Below, in pieces: positions 26,846-35,638 of a stretch of 35,660 nt of DNA. The translations under genes and the position numbers were made by a program. Positions within the stretch are counted from its first letter, which is position 1; every line of letters starts with the position of its first letter. This DNA is from Stenotrophomonas maltophilia (GTDB taxonomy: Bacteria; Pseudomonadota; Gammaproteobacteria; Xanthomonadales; Xanthomonadaceae), in assembly GCF_013464915.1 (NCBI RefSeq), contig NZ_RAVT01000014.1:62839-98498 (forward strand), given 5' to 3'. The notes beneath the pieces are model-generated. The model had not been told where the DNA came from. It worked only from the letters and a program-made list of their open reading frames with translations, and made no database searches.

Positions 26846-27898
26846 ATGGCACGGATGAAGTGGATGGGAAGGGGAATGCTGGCGGTCGCGCTGGCCACGG
26901 CCGTGGCACCGGCGCTGGCCTGCACGCGCGCGGTGTACCTGGGCGACAACGGTGATGTGATCACCGCGCGTTCGATGGACTGGAAGGTCGATGTGGCGAC
27001 CAACCTCTACGTGCTGCCGCGCGGCATCGCGCGCACCGGCCAGGCCGGGCCGAAGTCGCTGGCCTGGACGGCACGCTACGGTTCGGTGGTGGCCACCGGC
27101 TACGACGTATCGACCACCGATGGCATGAACGAAAAGGGCCTGGTGGCCAATCTGCTGTGGCTGGTCGAATCGGAGTATCCACAGCAGCGTGGCAACAAGC
27201 CAGGCCTGGCGATTTCGCTGTGGGCACAGTACGTGCTGGACAACTTCGCCACCGTGGAGGAGGCGGTCACCGCGTTGAAGCGCGAGCCGTTCTCGATCGT
27301 CACCGACAAGGTGCCCGGCGAGGATCGGCAGGCAACACTGCACCTGTCGCTGTCCGATGCGAGCGGTGACAGCGCCATCGTCGAGTACATCGGCGGTCGC
27401 CAGGTGATCCACCATGACCGGCGCTACCAGGTGATGACCAACTCGCCGATCTTCGAGCAGCAGCTGGCGCTCAACAGCTACTGGCAGCAGATCGGCGGCA
27501 CGGTGATGCTGCCGGGCACCAACCGCTCCGCCGATCGTTTCGCGCGCGCCTCGTTCTACATCAACGCCATTCCCAAGGCCGAAGACCCGGTGGAGGCCCT
27601 GGCCAGTGTGTTCAGCGTGATCCGCAACACCTCGGTACCGTATGGCATCACCACGCCGGGCGAGCCGAACATTTCATCCACGCGCTGGCGCACCGTGGCT
27701 GACCACAAGCGGCGCCTGTACTTCTTCGAATCGGCGCTGACCCCGAACACCTTCTGGGTCGATCTGAACAAGGTCGATTTCGCCGGCAAGGTGCTCAAGC
27801 TCGACCTCGGCAAGGACCAGCGCAATACCTTCGCCGGTGATGCGCTGAGCCAGTTCGTGCCCAGCGCACCGTTCACCTTCCTCGGCGTCGACGGTTAG
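26846..27898 (+). CDS. Secreted Ntn hydrolase, penicillin V acylase / choloylglycine hydrolase family
   Basis: This 350-residue precursor has a 25-residue signal peptide ending in ALA. Residue 26 is the cysteine that becomes the N-terminal nucleophile (CTRAVYLG). Counting from that cysteine, R17 and D20 sit in ARSMDW, and VMTNSP supplies the conserved Asn, as in penicillin V and bile-salt acylases. AAGGAG lies 11 bp before the ATG at 26846, and the frame upstream of it is not conserved-looking. Gram-negative members of this cluster are periplasmic, cleave penicillin V, and several hydrolyse acyl-homoserine lactones, so quorum quenching is a plausible role. Bile-salt hydrolysis is less likely for an environmental host. 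The stop overlaps the convergent gene's stop by 4 bp. Confidence 0.88.
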   Translation: MARMKWMGRGMLAVALATAVAPALACTRAVYLGDNGDVITARSMDWKVDVATNLYVLPRGIARTGQAGPKSLAWTARYGSVVATGYDVSTTDGMNEKGLVANLLWLVESEYPQQRGNKPGLAISLWAQYVLDNFATVEEAVTALKREPFSIVTDKVPGEDRQATLHLSLSDASGDSAIVEYIGGRQVIHHDRRYQVMTNSPIFEQQLALNSYWQQIGGTVMLPGTNRSADRFARASFYINAIPKAEDPVEALASVFSVIRNTSVPYGITTPGEPNISSTRWRTVADHKRRLYFFESALTPNTFWVDLNKVDFAGKVLKLDLGKDQRNTFAGDALSQFVPSAPFTFLGVDG

Positions 27899-28674
27899 TT
27901 CGACGCCTGGCTGGAGGCCGGGTAGACCGCCTGGATCGTGCAGCTGCCGCGGGTGTACTGCGGCAGCGGCGCGATCCCGTCATGGCGCAGGTCGCCTGCT
28001 TCGAACCCGGCGGTCGTGATGCGGTCGCCGGGGTTGCCGCAGATCAGGCCATTCTGCAGGCCGGAGTGGAAGCTGAGCTGTGGTGCACGATCGAGCTGGC
28101 GACAATGGCTGCCGAGTTCCACGCGGTAGTAGCGATGCCCGCCATTGCGGCGAGGATTGGTCTCCACCAGCATGCCCTGCGGGTCGGACGACCAGGCGCG
28201 CACGTTGCGGGTCGCGAAGCAGTACGAGGGCGAGCCACCGAAGCTGCGGCGAACCTCCTTGCGTTCACGGATGGTCATGGCGGGCAGGGTAGCGGTGCGC
28301 AGGCGGTCGCTGTCGCGGGCCACGCTGGCATAGTCGCGGTTCTGTACCGGCGTGACCGCGCTGACGGCGCAGCTGCGGCCGTCAACCACGACGCGCTCGC
28401 TGGGTCGGCCGCAGGCCCAACCGGCGGGCGCTTCCAGCTTCAAGGTGGTGGCCGCGCGGACGCCGGGGCAATCCTCGCTGAAATCGATGCGATAAGCCTG
28501 GCCGGACGCAGCGCGCAGGGCGATCGAGCGCGGCGAGGCCTGCTCCACTTCCTGCACTCCGACAGCGTCCATGCAATGCGGTGCCGGTGGCGCACGTTCC
28601 TGTGCGGAGGCCGTCGCGGCGAAGGCCAGGCCGAGGCTGGCGGCGAGCACCAGGCGCACGTACTGATCGGTCAT
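27895..28674 (-). CDS. Secreted two-domain cysteine-containing protein of unknown function
   Basis: This 259-residue protein has a signal peptide ending ATASA. The mature part seems to be two related domains of ~100 residues. Each follows the pattern Cys...arginine-rich strand...YR(I/V)-x-(F/L)...C...a CG/GD or CGR turn, then a final Cys before AV-P. In the first domain these are YRIDFSEDCPG, WACGRPSE and CAVSAVTP; in the second YYRVELGSHCRQ, LICGNPGD and CTIQAVYP. The pattern recalls small secreted DUF6491-type proteins, but I am not sure of the family. The ATG at 28674 is chosen over a GTG at 28683 because GGGAG sits 8 bases before it. It is divergent from an AraC regulator. Confidence 0.7.
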   Translation of the reverse strand: MTDQYVRLVLAASLGLAFAATASAQERAPPAPHCMDAVGVQEVEQASPRSIALRAASGQAYRIDFSEDCPGVRAATTLKLEAPAGWACGRPSERVVVDGRSCAVSAVTPVQNRDYASVARDSDRLRTATLPAMTIRERKEVRRSFGGSPSYCFATRNVRAWSSDPQGMLVETNPRRNGGHRYYRVELGSHCRQLDRAPQLSFHSGLQNGLICGNPGDRITTAGFEAGDLRHDGIAPLPQYTRGSCTIQAVYPASSQASN

Positions 28675-28755
28675 GACCTGCACTCCCTGCGTTGGATGAC
28701 GGATCGACTATAGCAGCGGTTTGCATGGCACTTGTTACACGCGCACACTGCGCCG

Positions 28756-29451
28756 ATGGGCGCCATCTTCCACCTGCGGCACTACGGCCAGGCCACCGGC
28801 CTGGACCGCCATGACTACGCGCAGTGGGTGCTGCCACTGCAGGGTGAACTGCAGTTCGAAATGGAAGGCCGCGGTGGTCGCCTGGACGTGCTGCAGGGGG
28901 CATTCGTTGCCGCCGGTGAGGCGCATGACCAGATGGCTGACGGTCCCAATGGTTTCGTGATCGTTGATTGTCCTCCGGGCGTGCTCGATGACGGCACGCA
29001 GGAGCATCTGTGCCGCCAACGCTGGCTTTACCTGCCATTGGCGCTGCGCCAGCGTCTTGCAGGCGTGCAGGCAGGACAACCGATGCCGGCGCTGTTGCCG
29101 CAATTGCTGCAGGTGTTTGCCCCCGCCGGCAGTGGCGCACGCATGCAGGGGCTGTGCGCCGCAGTGCAGGCGGATCCCGGCCAGGCGTGGCCGGTGGCAC
29201 GCATGGCTGCGTTCGTGGGTGTCGGTGAGAGCCGCTTGCATGCGCTGTTCCAGCGTGAGTTCGGGCTCAGCCCGCAGGCATGGCTCAGTGCATGCCGGTT
29301 GCGCTGGGCCAAGCACCAGCTGCGCACAGGCGTTGCGCCGATCAGTGACATCGCGCTTGCGGCAGGCTATTCCGAGCAGAGCGCACTGACCCGCGCGCTG
29401 CGCCGCGAGTGTGGCCAGACCCCCGCAGCGTGGCGCCGGGGCGCAATCTGA
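28756..29451 (+). CDS. AraC-family transcriptional regulator
   Basis: This is a 231-residue regulator. The N-terminal cupin sensing half has the pattern DYAQWVLPLQGELQFEMEG...AGEAHDQM. The C-terminal half holds two helix-turn-helix motifs, ARMAAFVGVGESRLHALFQR and ISDIALAAGYSEQSALTRAL, followed by the AraC-type ending RRECGQTPAAWRR. The ATG at 28756 starts directly at the cupin; a TTG at 28732 is an alternative, and neither has a strong ribosome site. The next gene in the same direction is an EamA exporter 130 bp away. AraC-EamA pairs are common, and control of the exporter by this regulator is likely (inference). Confidence 0.87.
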   Translation: MGAIFHLRHYGQATGLDRHDYAQWVLPLQGELQFEMEGRGGRLDVLQGAFVAAGEAHDQMADGPNGFVIVDCPPGVLDDGTQEHLCRQRWLYLPLALRQRLAGVQAGQPMPALLPQLLQVFAPAGSGARMQGLCAAVQADPGQAWPVARMAAFVGVGESRLHALFQREFGLSPQAWLSACRLRWAKHQLRTGVAPISDIALAAGYSEQSALTRALRRECGQTPAAWRRGAI

Positions 29452-29454
29452 TCT

Positions 29455-29478
29455 GTAGAGCCGAGCCCGCGCTCGGCT
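29455..29478 (+). repeat. GTAG-type (SMAG) REP hairpin
   Basis: GTAG (29455-29458) is followed by the stem AGCCGAG-CCCGCG-CTCGGCT (29459-29478). A hairpin headed by GTAG is the design of the abundant SMAG elements described in Stenotrophomonas maltophilia. It lies 4 bp after the AraC stop and may also act as a weak terminator. Confidence 0.8.
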
Positions 29479-29581
29479 TCCCGCACGCGCGGCCGGTCAG
29501 GGCAGTAGCCTGGGTCAAGAGCGCGCACCGGCCAGCGCTTACACTGCGCGGCCTGTTCTCTCTCCCCCCCGAAGAACCCGA

Positions 29582-30532
29582 ATGCGCAACAACCCGATGG
29601 CACTGGGCATCGCCAATGGCGTTGCCGCCGGTGCGCTGTGGGGCGTGGTTTTCCTCGCGCCCGCTGTGCTGCAGTCGTTCAACGCCCTGCAACTGTCCGC
29701 CGGTCGCTACCTGGTCTATGGCCTGATTGCCGTAGCCCTGCTGCTGCCGCGCTGGAAGCGGCTGGCACCGCGGCTGGGCCGCGCCGAATGGATCGGCCTG
29801 CTGTGGCTGAGTCTGGCCGGCAACCTGGTGTATTTCCTGTTGCTGGCTACGGCGGTGCAGTGGGCAGGCGGCGCGGCGGCATCCCTGATTGTCGGCCTGA
29901 TTCCGGTGGTGGTCACCCTGGTCGGCGTGCGCGAACAGGGCGCAGTGCCTTTGAGGCAGCTGCTGCCGGCACTGGGCCTGTGCGTGCTCGGCGTGGCCCT
30001 GGTTGGCTGGGAAGCACTGATGTCCGAGCACCTCGCAACGCCGTGGAGGCAGCGCCTGATCGGCCTGTTGTGCGCGTTTGGCGCACTGTTCTCGTGGGCG
30101 CTGTACTCGATCGGCAACAGCCGCTGGCTGGCGCGCCGGCCGGACCTGTCCAGCCACGACTGGTCACTGCTGACCGGCGTCACCACGGGCGGCCTGGCCC
30201 TGCTGCTGGTGCCGATGGCCTTCATTGGCCACACCGGCAGCCATACAGCGGCGCAGTGGAGCGGATTCTGGGCGATCAGTGCCGGCGTGGCGGTGGTTGC
30301 CTCGATTCTCGGCAACGCGTTCTGGAACCGGGCCAGCCGACTGCTGCCACTGACCCTGACCGGCCAGATGATCGTGTTCGAGACGCTGTTTGCGTTGCTG
30401 TATGCCTTCGCCTGGCAGCAGCGTTGGCCGACGCTGCTGGAGGCGCTGGCAATCGTGTTCCTGGTGGCGGGCGTGATGCTGTGCGCGCATGCACATCGCA
30501 CGCCACGGGCAATCGCCGAACATGCCGGCTGA
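29582..30532 (+). CDS. EamA/DMT-superfamily transporter
   Basis: This 316-residue inner-membrane protein has about ten hydrophobic helices in two EamA repeats. The first starts near GIANGVAAGALWGVVFLAP and the second near LIGLLCAFGALFSWALYSIGNS. The family exports metabolites, often amino acids or toxic analogues; the substrate cannot be read from sequence. TACACT at 29540-29545 is a fair -10 box, but I see no good -35, which would fit activator dependence on the upstream AraC protein. The start ATG is at 29582. The gene lies next to, but is separate from, the threonine operon. Confidence 0.88.
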   Translation: MRNNPMALGIANGVAAGALWGVVFLAPAVLQSFNALQLSAGRYLVYGLIAVALLLPRWKRLAPRLGRAEWIGLLWLSLAGNLVYFLLLATAVQWAGGAAASLIVGLIPVVVTLVGVREQGAVPLRQLLPALGLCVLGVALVGWEALMSEHLATPWRQRLIGLLCAFGALFSWALYSIGNSRWLARRPDLSSHDWSLLTGVTTGGLALLLVPMAFIGHTGSHTAAQWSGFWAISAGVAVVASILGNAFWNRASRLLPLTLTGQMIVFETLFALLYAFAWQQRWPTLLEALAIVFLVAGVMLCAHAHRTPRAIAEHAG

Positions 30533-30633
30533 ATGCGGTCCGCAAGCGTGCTGATGTCGACTTTGTCTCAGTTGCAACCAAATACCGGCACGTTGACCGA
30601 TGATCGCTGCAGCGGGTTTTTGCATCGCAGCAC

Positions 30634-30662
30634 TTGACAGCCGCCCGGCGCGCAGTGTTTTC
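30634..30662 (+). promoter_or_regulatory. Putative thr operon promoter
   Basis: A perfect -35 hexamer TTGACA is at 30634-30639. The -10 region 17 bp downstream (around 30657-30662, GTTTTC) is poor. If it is used, transcription would start at about 30669-30671, at or within two bases of the leader-peptide ATG, so the leader could be translated from a leaderless message. An alternative TTGACC at 30593-30598 also lacks a clear -10. Confidence 0.35.
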
Positions 30663-30670
30663 TGTACGCC

Positions 30671-30805
30671 ATGGTTCTTGATGCCGCCCACGCCAGCCTG
30701 ATCGCCCCCGCCACCGCGGGCCGTTCGACTGCGCCGGTCGCCACCACCACCATTACCACCACCACCGTCACCACTCGCCTGGTGCGGCCCGTCGTCTTCG
30801 TGTAA
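30671..30805 (+). CDS. thrL: Threonine operon leader peptide
   Basis: This is a 44-codon open frame 84 bp upstream of thrA. Codons 25-35 read TTTITTTTVTT: nine threonines, one isoleucine and one valine in eleven codons. Threonine and isoleucine codons are the classical signal in thr leader peptides of gamma-proteobacteria, where ribosome stalling on scarce charged tRNA allows read-through into the operon. No ribosome site is seen before the ATG. The codon cluster (30743-30775) ends just before the first arm of the attenuator structures. The function is attenuation control; the peptide itself probably has no other role. Confidence 0.9.
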   Translation: MVLDAAHASLIAPATAGRSTAPVATTTITTTTVTTRLVRPVVFV

Positions 30806-30873
30806 CTCCCGAAAACCACGGCCCCGCACCATCCAGGTGGCGGGGAGACTCGACACCTGCATGCGACGGGGCC
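30780..30873 (+). promoter_or_regulatory. thr attenuator with competing RNA pairings
   Basis: Three mutually exclusive pairings share one segment. Segment 2 (30820-30831, GGCCCCGCACCA) can pair with segment 1 (TGGTGCGG, 30780-30787) inside the leader frame. It can also pair with segment 3 (GGTGGCGGGG, 30836-30845) right behind it, or with CGGGGCC (30867-30873) near the thrA ribosome site. A ribosome stalled on the threonine codons would cover segment 1 and shift the balance. There is no strong T-run after any hairpin, so the stop signal may be Rho-dependent or act on thrA translation instead. The pairings are visible; the mechanism is inferred. Confidence 0.65.
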
Positions 30874-30889
30874 TCCTGCCGAGGTCTGC

Positions 30890-33394
30890 ATGTCTTCCCA
30901 CGCCCCCGCCCAACCCGTTGCCCCGGCCGATCTGGCCGCGCCGTCCATCGTCGTGCACAAGTTCGGCGGCACGTCGGTGGCCGACGCCGAACGCTACCGT
31001 CATGTCGCCGGCCTGCTGCTGGCCCGCCCGGAATCGCTGCAGGTCACCGTCGTCTCTGCGATGAAGGGCGTCACCGACGCACTGATCGAGCTGGCACAGC
31101 TGGCGGCCAGGGGGGATGAGGGCTGGCGCGAGGCGTGGCACGCGTTGCGCGCCCGTCATCGCGGCGCCGCCGTGGCGCTGCTGGGCGAGCAGGTGGGCGA
31201 GACCGTGGACTGGATCGATGCCCGCTTCGATCAGCTCGCCGAAGTGCTGGCGGCGCTGGCGGTGATCGGCGAGTTGCCGCGCGAAGTACTCGACCGCGTG
31301 CAGGGCCTGGGCGAAGTATTCTCCGCGCAGCTGCTCGGCACGCACCTGCAGGCGCTGGGCGAAGACTGCGCGGTGCTCGATGCGCGCGATGTGCTGGTGG
31401 TCGGGCATGGCGAACTGGGTGTGGATGTCGACTGGGAGGCCAGCGCTGACCGCCTGGCCAAGTGGCGCCTGCGGCATCCGCAGATGCGCCTGGTCGCCAC
31501 CGGTTTCGTTGCCCGTGACCGCCATGACCGCATCACCACCCTCGGCCGCAACGGCAGCGATTACTCCGGCGCAATCTTCGCCGCGCTGTTCAATGCCGAT
31601 GAGCTGCACATCTGGACCGATGTCGACGGCGTGCTGTCGGCCGACCCGCGGCTGGTGCCCGAGGCGGTGCAGCTGGAATCGCTCAGTTATGACGAGGCCT
31701 GCGAACTGGCCTACTTCGGCGCCAAGGTGGTGCACCCGCAGACGATGTCGCCAGCGATCCGCCTGGGCCTGCCGATCTTCATCCGCAACACGTTCCAACC
31801 GGCGCATCCGGGTACGCGCATCAGTGCCGAGCGCTCGCCGCGTGGGCCGGTGAAGGGACTGACCCTGAGCCCCGGGCTGGCCCTGCTGAACCTGGAAGGC
31901 ACCGGTCTGATCGGTGTGCCCGGTACGGCCGAGCGCGTATTCGCAGCGCTGCGCCAGGCGCAGGTGTCGGTGGTGATGATCTCGCAGGGGTCGTCGGAGC
32001 ATTCGATCTGCTGCGTGGTGCGGGTCGCCGAGGCCGCGCGCGGTCGCGAGGCGCTGCTGCACGCGTTCGCGCATGAACTGTCGGTCGGGCAGGTGCAGAG
32101 CGTACAGGTCAGTGAGGGCGTCAGCGTCCTGGCGGCAGTCGGTGACGGCATGGCCGGGCAGCCGGGTGTGGCCGCACGCCTGTTCGAGGCACTGGGGCGT
32201 GCGCAGGTGAACATCCTGGCGATCGCGCAGGGCTCGTCGGAGCGCAATATTTCGGTGGCGGTGGACAGTGCCGATGCCACCCGCGCATTGCGTGCCGCAC
32301 ATGCCGGCTTCTGGCTGTCGCCGCAGACGTTTGCGGTGGGCGTGATCGGGCCGGGCAATGTCGGCGCGGCGCTGCTGGACCAGCTGCTGGCGGCGCGCCC
32401 GCAGCTGCTGGCCAAGGCCAATGTCGACCTGCGCCTGCGCGCGCTGGCCTCGCGCTCGCGCATGCGGCTGGAAGTGGACGGCCTGCATGCCGATTGGCGG
32501 GAGGCATTGCAGGAAGCGGGCGAGTCCAGCGACCTGGATCGCTTCACCGAACACCTGCTGGCCGCGCACCTTCCGCATGCGGTGGTGATCGACTGCAGTG
32601 GCAGCGCCGAGGTAGCCGAGCGCTATGAGCGCTGGCTGGCGGCCGGCATCCACGTGGTCACCCCGAACAAACAGGCCGGTGCCGGGCCGCTGCCGCGTTA
32701 CCAGCGCATCCGTGCTGCCGCGGCCGCCAGTGGTGCGCGCTTTCGCTACGAGGCCACGGTGGGCGCGGGCCTGCCGGTGATCACCACGCTGCGCGATCTG
32801 GTGGATACGGGCGACGCGGTGCTGGCGATCGAAGGTATTTTCTCCGGCACGCTGGCCTGGCTGTTCAACCGCTTCGATGGCAGCCAGCCGTTTTCGCAGC
32901 TGGTCGCGCAGGCGCGGTCGATGGGCTACACCGAGCCGGACCCGCGCGATGACCTGTCCGGCGTGGACGTGGCACGCAAGCTGGTGATCCTGGCGCGCGA
33001 GGCCGGCCATGCCCTCAGTCTGGAGCAGGTGCAGGTGGAAAGCCTGGTGCCGGCACTGCTGCGTGAGGGCAGCGTGGATGACTTCATGGCGCGTCTGGGC
33101 GAGTCCGACGCCAGCCTGCTGCAGCGCCTGCACGATGCGCGGGCGCGGGGCGCGGTGCTGCGCTATGTGGCACAGCTGGGTGCCGACGGCGCCTCGGTCG
33201 GCCTGCAGGAACTGCCGGCCGATCACGCGTTCGCCAACCTGCGGTTGACCGACAACGTGGTGCAGTTCCGCACCCGTCGCTACTGCGACAACCCGCTGGT
33301 GGTGCAGGGGCCCGGTGCCGGCCCCGAAGTCACCGCCGCCGGTGTGTTCGCCGACCTGCTGCGGGTGGCTGCCGGTGAAGGAGCGCGCCTGTGA
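30890..33394 (+). CDS. thrA: Bifunctional aspartokinase / homoserine dehydrogenase
   Basis: This 834-residue enzyme catalyses the first and third steps from aspartate to threonine. The aspartokinase part (1-~475) begins with [16 protein letters not shown] at residue 24. It ends with two ACT-type regulatory segments ([37 protein letters not shown]) that usually mediate threonine feedback. The homoserine dehydrogenase part has the NAD(P)-binding [16 protein letters not shown] and the catalytic region [16 protein letters not shown]...[19 protein letters not shown]. Length matches E. coli ThrA closely. GAGG precedes the ATG at 30890. The stop overlaps the thrB start (GTGA). Expression should depend on the leader peptide and attenuator just upstream. 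Confidence 0.96.
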   Translation: MSSHAPAQPVAPADLAAPSIVVHKFGGTSVADAERYRHVAGLLLARPESLQVTVVSAMKGVTDALIELAQLAARGDEGWREAWHALRARHRGAAVALLGEQVGETVDWIDARFDQLAEVLAALAVIGELPREVLDRVQGLGEVFSAQLLGTHLQALGEDCAVLDARDVLVVGHGELGVDVDWEASADRLAKWRLRHPQMRLVATGFVARDRHDRITTLGRNGSDYSGAIFAALFNADELHIWTDVDGVLSADPRLVPEAVQLESLSYDEACELAYFGAKVVHPQTMSPAIRLGLPIFIRNTFQPAHPGTRISAERSPRGPVKGLTLSPGLALLNLEGTGLIGVPGTAERVFAALRQAQVSVVMISQGSSEHSICCVVRVAEAARGREALLHAFAHELSVGQVQSVQVSEGVSVLAAVGDGMAGQPGVAARLFEALGRAQVNILAIAQGSSERNISVAVDSADATRALRAAHAGFWLSPQTFAVGVIGPGNVGAALLDQLLAARPQLLAKANVDLRLRALASRSRMRLEVDGLHADWREALQEAGESSDLDRFTEHLLAAHLPHAVVIDCSGSAEVAERYERWLAAGIHVVTPNKQAGAGPLPRYQRIRAAAAASGARFRYEATVGAGLPVITTLRDLVDTGDAVLAIEGIFSGTLAWLFNRFDGSQPFSQLVAQARSMGYTEPDPRDDLSGVDVARKLVILAREAGHALSLEQVQVESLVPALLREGSVDDFMARLGESDASLLQRLHDARARGAVLRYVAQLGADGASVGLQELPADHAFANLRLTDNVVQFRTRRYCDNPLVVQGPGAGPEVTAAGVFADLLRVAAGEGARL

Positions 33395-34305
33395 TCGCAC
33401 GTGCGTTTGCGCCTGCGTCGGTGGCCAACGTGGCGGTGGGCTTCGACATCCTCGGCCATGCCATTGCCGGTGTTGGCGATAGCGTGAGCGTGCGCCGCAT
33501 CGAGGAACCGGTGGTGCGCATCGAGGCGATCCGTGGCAGTGCGGTCGAGCTGCCGCTGGATGCAGCCGGGAACACGGCGGGCGCTGCGCTGATGTCACTG
33601 CGCGAAGGCCTGGGCCTGGACTTCGGCTTTGCGGTCGAGATCGACAAAGGCATTCCATTCGGCTCCGGCATGGGGGGCTCTGCAGCGTCGTGCGTCGCGG
33701 CGCTGGTTGCTGCCAACGCGCTGCTGGATGCGCCACTGTCGCGCGAGGCGCTTTACCCGTTTGCGCTGGATGGCGAGGCGGTGGCCAGCGGTGGCCGCCA
33801 CGGTGACAACGTGGGTCCGTTGCTGCTGGGCGGTCTCGCACTGTGCACGGCCGATCGCCTGCTGCCGATCCCGGTGCCGGCCAACTGGCACAGCCTGCTG
33901 GTGCATCCGCACGCGGTGCTGGAAACACGTCGCGCCCGCCAGGCACTGCAGGGCAGCTATGCACTGGGTGAATTCGTGGCGCAGAGCGCGAACCTGGCGC
34001 TGGTACTCAGTGGTTGCCATCGCAGCGATGCGGCGCTGGTTCGGGCCGGACTGCGCGATGTGCTGGTGGAACCACGACGGGCCGGCCTGATCGCGGGTTT
34101 CGTGGCAGCCCGCGATGCGGCGCTGTCGGCGAACGCGATGGGCGCAGGCATTTCCGGTGCCGGTCCCAGCGTGTTCGCTTGGTTTGAAGATGCCGACCAG
34201 GCCCACGCCGCCGTGGCGCCGGTGCGGGCGGCCTTTGCGGGTGCCGGCTTTGACAGCGATGCCTGGGTGTCGCCGCTGGACGCGCCGGGAGCCCGGCTGT
34301 GCTGA
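33391..34305 (+). CDS. thrB: Homoserine kinase
   Basis: This 304-residue GHMP-family kinase phosphorylates L-homoserine with ATP. The ATP-binding GHMP motif is [19 protein letters not shown], and the C-terminal [14 protein letters not shown] loop is typical of ThrB. The start is GTG at 33391, inside the overlap with the thrA stop and preceded by GAAGGAG. It is the middle gene of the thr operon, so translation is coupled to thrA. Length and order (thrA-thrB-thrC) match the enterobacterial operon. Confidence 0.96.
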   Translation: MIARAFAPASVANVAVGFDILGHAIAGVGDSVSVRRIEEPVVRIEAIRGSAVELPLDAAGNTAGAALMSLREGLGLDFGFAVEIDKGIPFGSGMGGSAASCVAALVAANALLDAPLSREALYPFALDGEAVASGGRHGDNVGPLLLGGLALCTADRLLPIPVPANWHSLLVHPHAVLETRRARQALQGSYALGEFVAQSANLALVLSGCHRSDAALVRAGLRDVLVEPRRAGLIAGFVAARDAALSANAMGAGISGAGPSVFAWFEDADQAHAAVAPVRAAFAGAGFDSDAWVSPLDAPGARLC

Positions 34306-34334
34306 ATCCTTCCCGTTTACTGGATACCCAACCC

Positions 34335-35621
34335 ATGCAATTTGTTTCGACCCGCGACCAGTCGCCTGCCGTTGGCCTCAGTGCGGCCATCGCCGCAGGA
34401 TTGGCTCCCGATGGCGGGCTGTATGTGCCCCAGCTGCTGCCGGCGCCGCGTGAGCTGCAGGCCGGTGCGACGCTGGCCGATACCGCCGCCGACCTGCTGG
34501 CGCCGTTCTTTGCCGGCGACGCGCTGGAAGGCGCGTTGCCGGCGATCTGCCGGGAGGCGTTCGATTTCCCCGTGCCGCTGCGCCCGCTCGGCGATGGCGA
34601 CCATGTGTTGGAGCTGTTCCATGGGCCGACGGCTGCATTCAAGGATATCGGCGCGCGCTTCCTGGCCGGCACGCTGTCCCGGCTGCAGGCTGGCCTGGAC
34701 CGCGATCTGACGATCGTCGTCGCCACCTCCGGTGATACCGGCGCAGCGGTGGCGGCGGCGTTCCATCGCCAGCCCGGCGTGCGGGTGGTGGTGCTGTATC
34801 CGGATGGCCGCGTGTCACCGCGCCAGGCGCACCAGCTCGGCTGCTTCGGCGACAACATCCAGGCGCTGCGCGTGGCCGGTGCATTCGACGACTGCCAGGC
34901 CATGGTCAAGCAGGCGCTGGCCGACCGCGAACTGCAGGCGCAGGTGCCGCTGAGCTCGGCCAACAGCATCAGCTTGGGCCGCCTGCTGCCGCAGATGAGC
35001 TACTACGCGCATGCGGCACTGACCCATCATGCTGAAACCCGTCGCCGGCTCAACCTGGTGGTGCCGACCGGCAACCTTGGCAACGCAATGGCTGCGGTGC
35101 TGGCACGTGCGCTGGGTGTGCCGATCGGGCAGATTGTGCTGGCGACCAATGCCAACGCCGTGTTGCCAGCCTACTTCAATGGCGGTGATTACCATCCGCA
35201 GGGCAGCGTGGCCACCGTGGCCAATGCGATGGACGTGGGCGCGCCGAGCAACTTCGAGCGTCTGCGCTGGCTCTACCACGGCGACGACGCGGAACTGCGT
35301 GCTGCGTTCCGTGCGTTCGCGGTGGATGACGTGACCATCCGCGCGACGATCGCGGCAGCGCATGCCAGCCGCGGCGAGCTGTTCTGCCCGCACACGGCGA
35401 CGGCGGTTAAGGTGCTGCAGGACCTGCGTGCGCGCGGCGCCAAGGGTGACTGGGCGGTGGTGGCCACCGCACATCCGGCCAAGTTCGAGGCTGTGGTCGA
35501 GCCGTTGATTGGCGAAGCGGTGGCGGTGCCGCCGGCGCTGGATGCGCTGTTGCAGCGGCCTGCGCATGCCGAGCCATTGGCGGCCGACTACGCGGCGTTG
35601 CGCGACGTGCTGCAGCGCTGA
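34335..35621 (+). CDS. thrC: Threonine synthase
   Basis: This 428-residue PLP enzyme converts O-phosphohomoserine to threonine. The PLP lysine is K103 in HGPTAAFKDIGARF, and the phosphate-binding loop is seen in ATSGDTGAAVAAAF. The start MQFVSTRDQSPAVG at 34335 matches the family N-terminus and gives the same length as E. coli ThrC. A GTG at 34299 overlapping the thrB end would add 12 residues unlike the family. There is no clear ribosome site before 34335, so translation may depend on ribosomes ending thrB 30 bp earlier. It is the last operon gene; a GTAG-type hairpin follows. Confidence 0.95.
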   Translation: MQFVSTRDQSPAVGLSAAIAAGLAPDGGLYVPQLLPAPRELQAGATLADTAADLLAPFFAGDALEGALPAICREAFDFPVPLRPLGDGDHVLELFHGPTAAFKDIGARFLAGTLSRLQAGLDRDLTIVVATSGDTGAAVAAAFHRQPGVRVVVLYPDGRVSPRQAHQLGCFGDNIQALRVAGAFDDCQAMVKQALADRELQAQVPLSSANSISLGRLLPQMSYYAHAALTHHAETRRRLNLVVPTGNLGNAMAAVLARALGVPIGQIVLATNANAVLPAYFNGGDYHPQGSVATVANAMDVGAPSNFERLRWLYHGDDAELRAAFRAFAVDDVTIRATIAAAHASRGELFCPHTATAVKVLQDLRARGAKGDWAVVATAHPAKFEAVVEPLIGEAVAVPPALDALLQRPAHAEPLAADYAALRDVLQR

Positions 35622-35638
35622 CCGGCGATGGGCGCGGT

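Noticed and set aside
28724..28756. An ATG at 28724 as start of the second AraC regulator
   Set aside because: It is in a different frame from the regulator and leads to a product without AraC motifs.
30164..33964. A 1266-codon open frame on the minus strand opposite eamA, thrL, thrA and thrB
   Set aside because: It crosses several well-identified genes and their intergenic control region, and its product has no recognisable domain. It is a by-product of high GC content.
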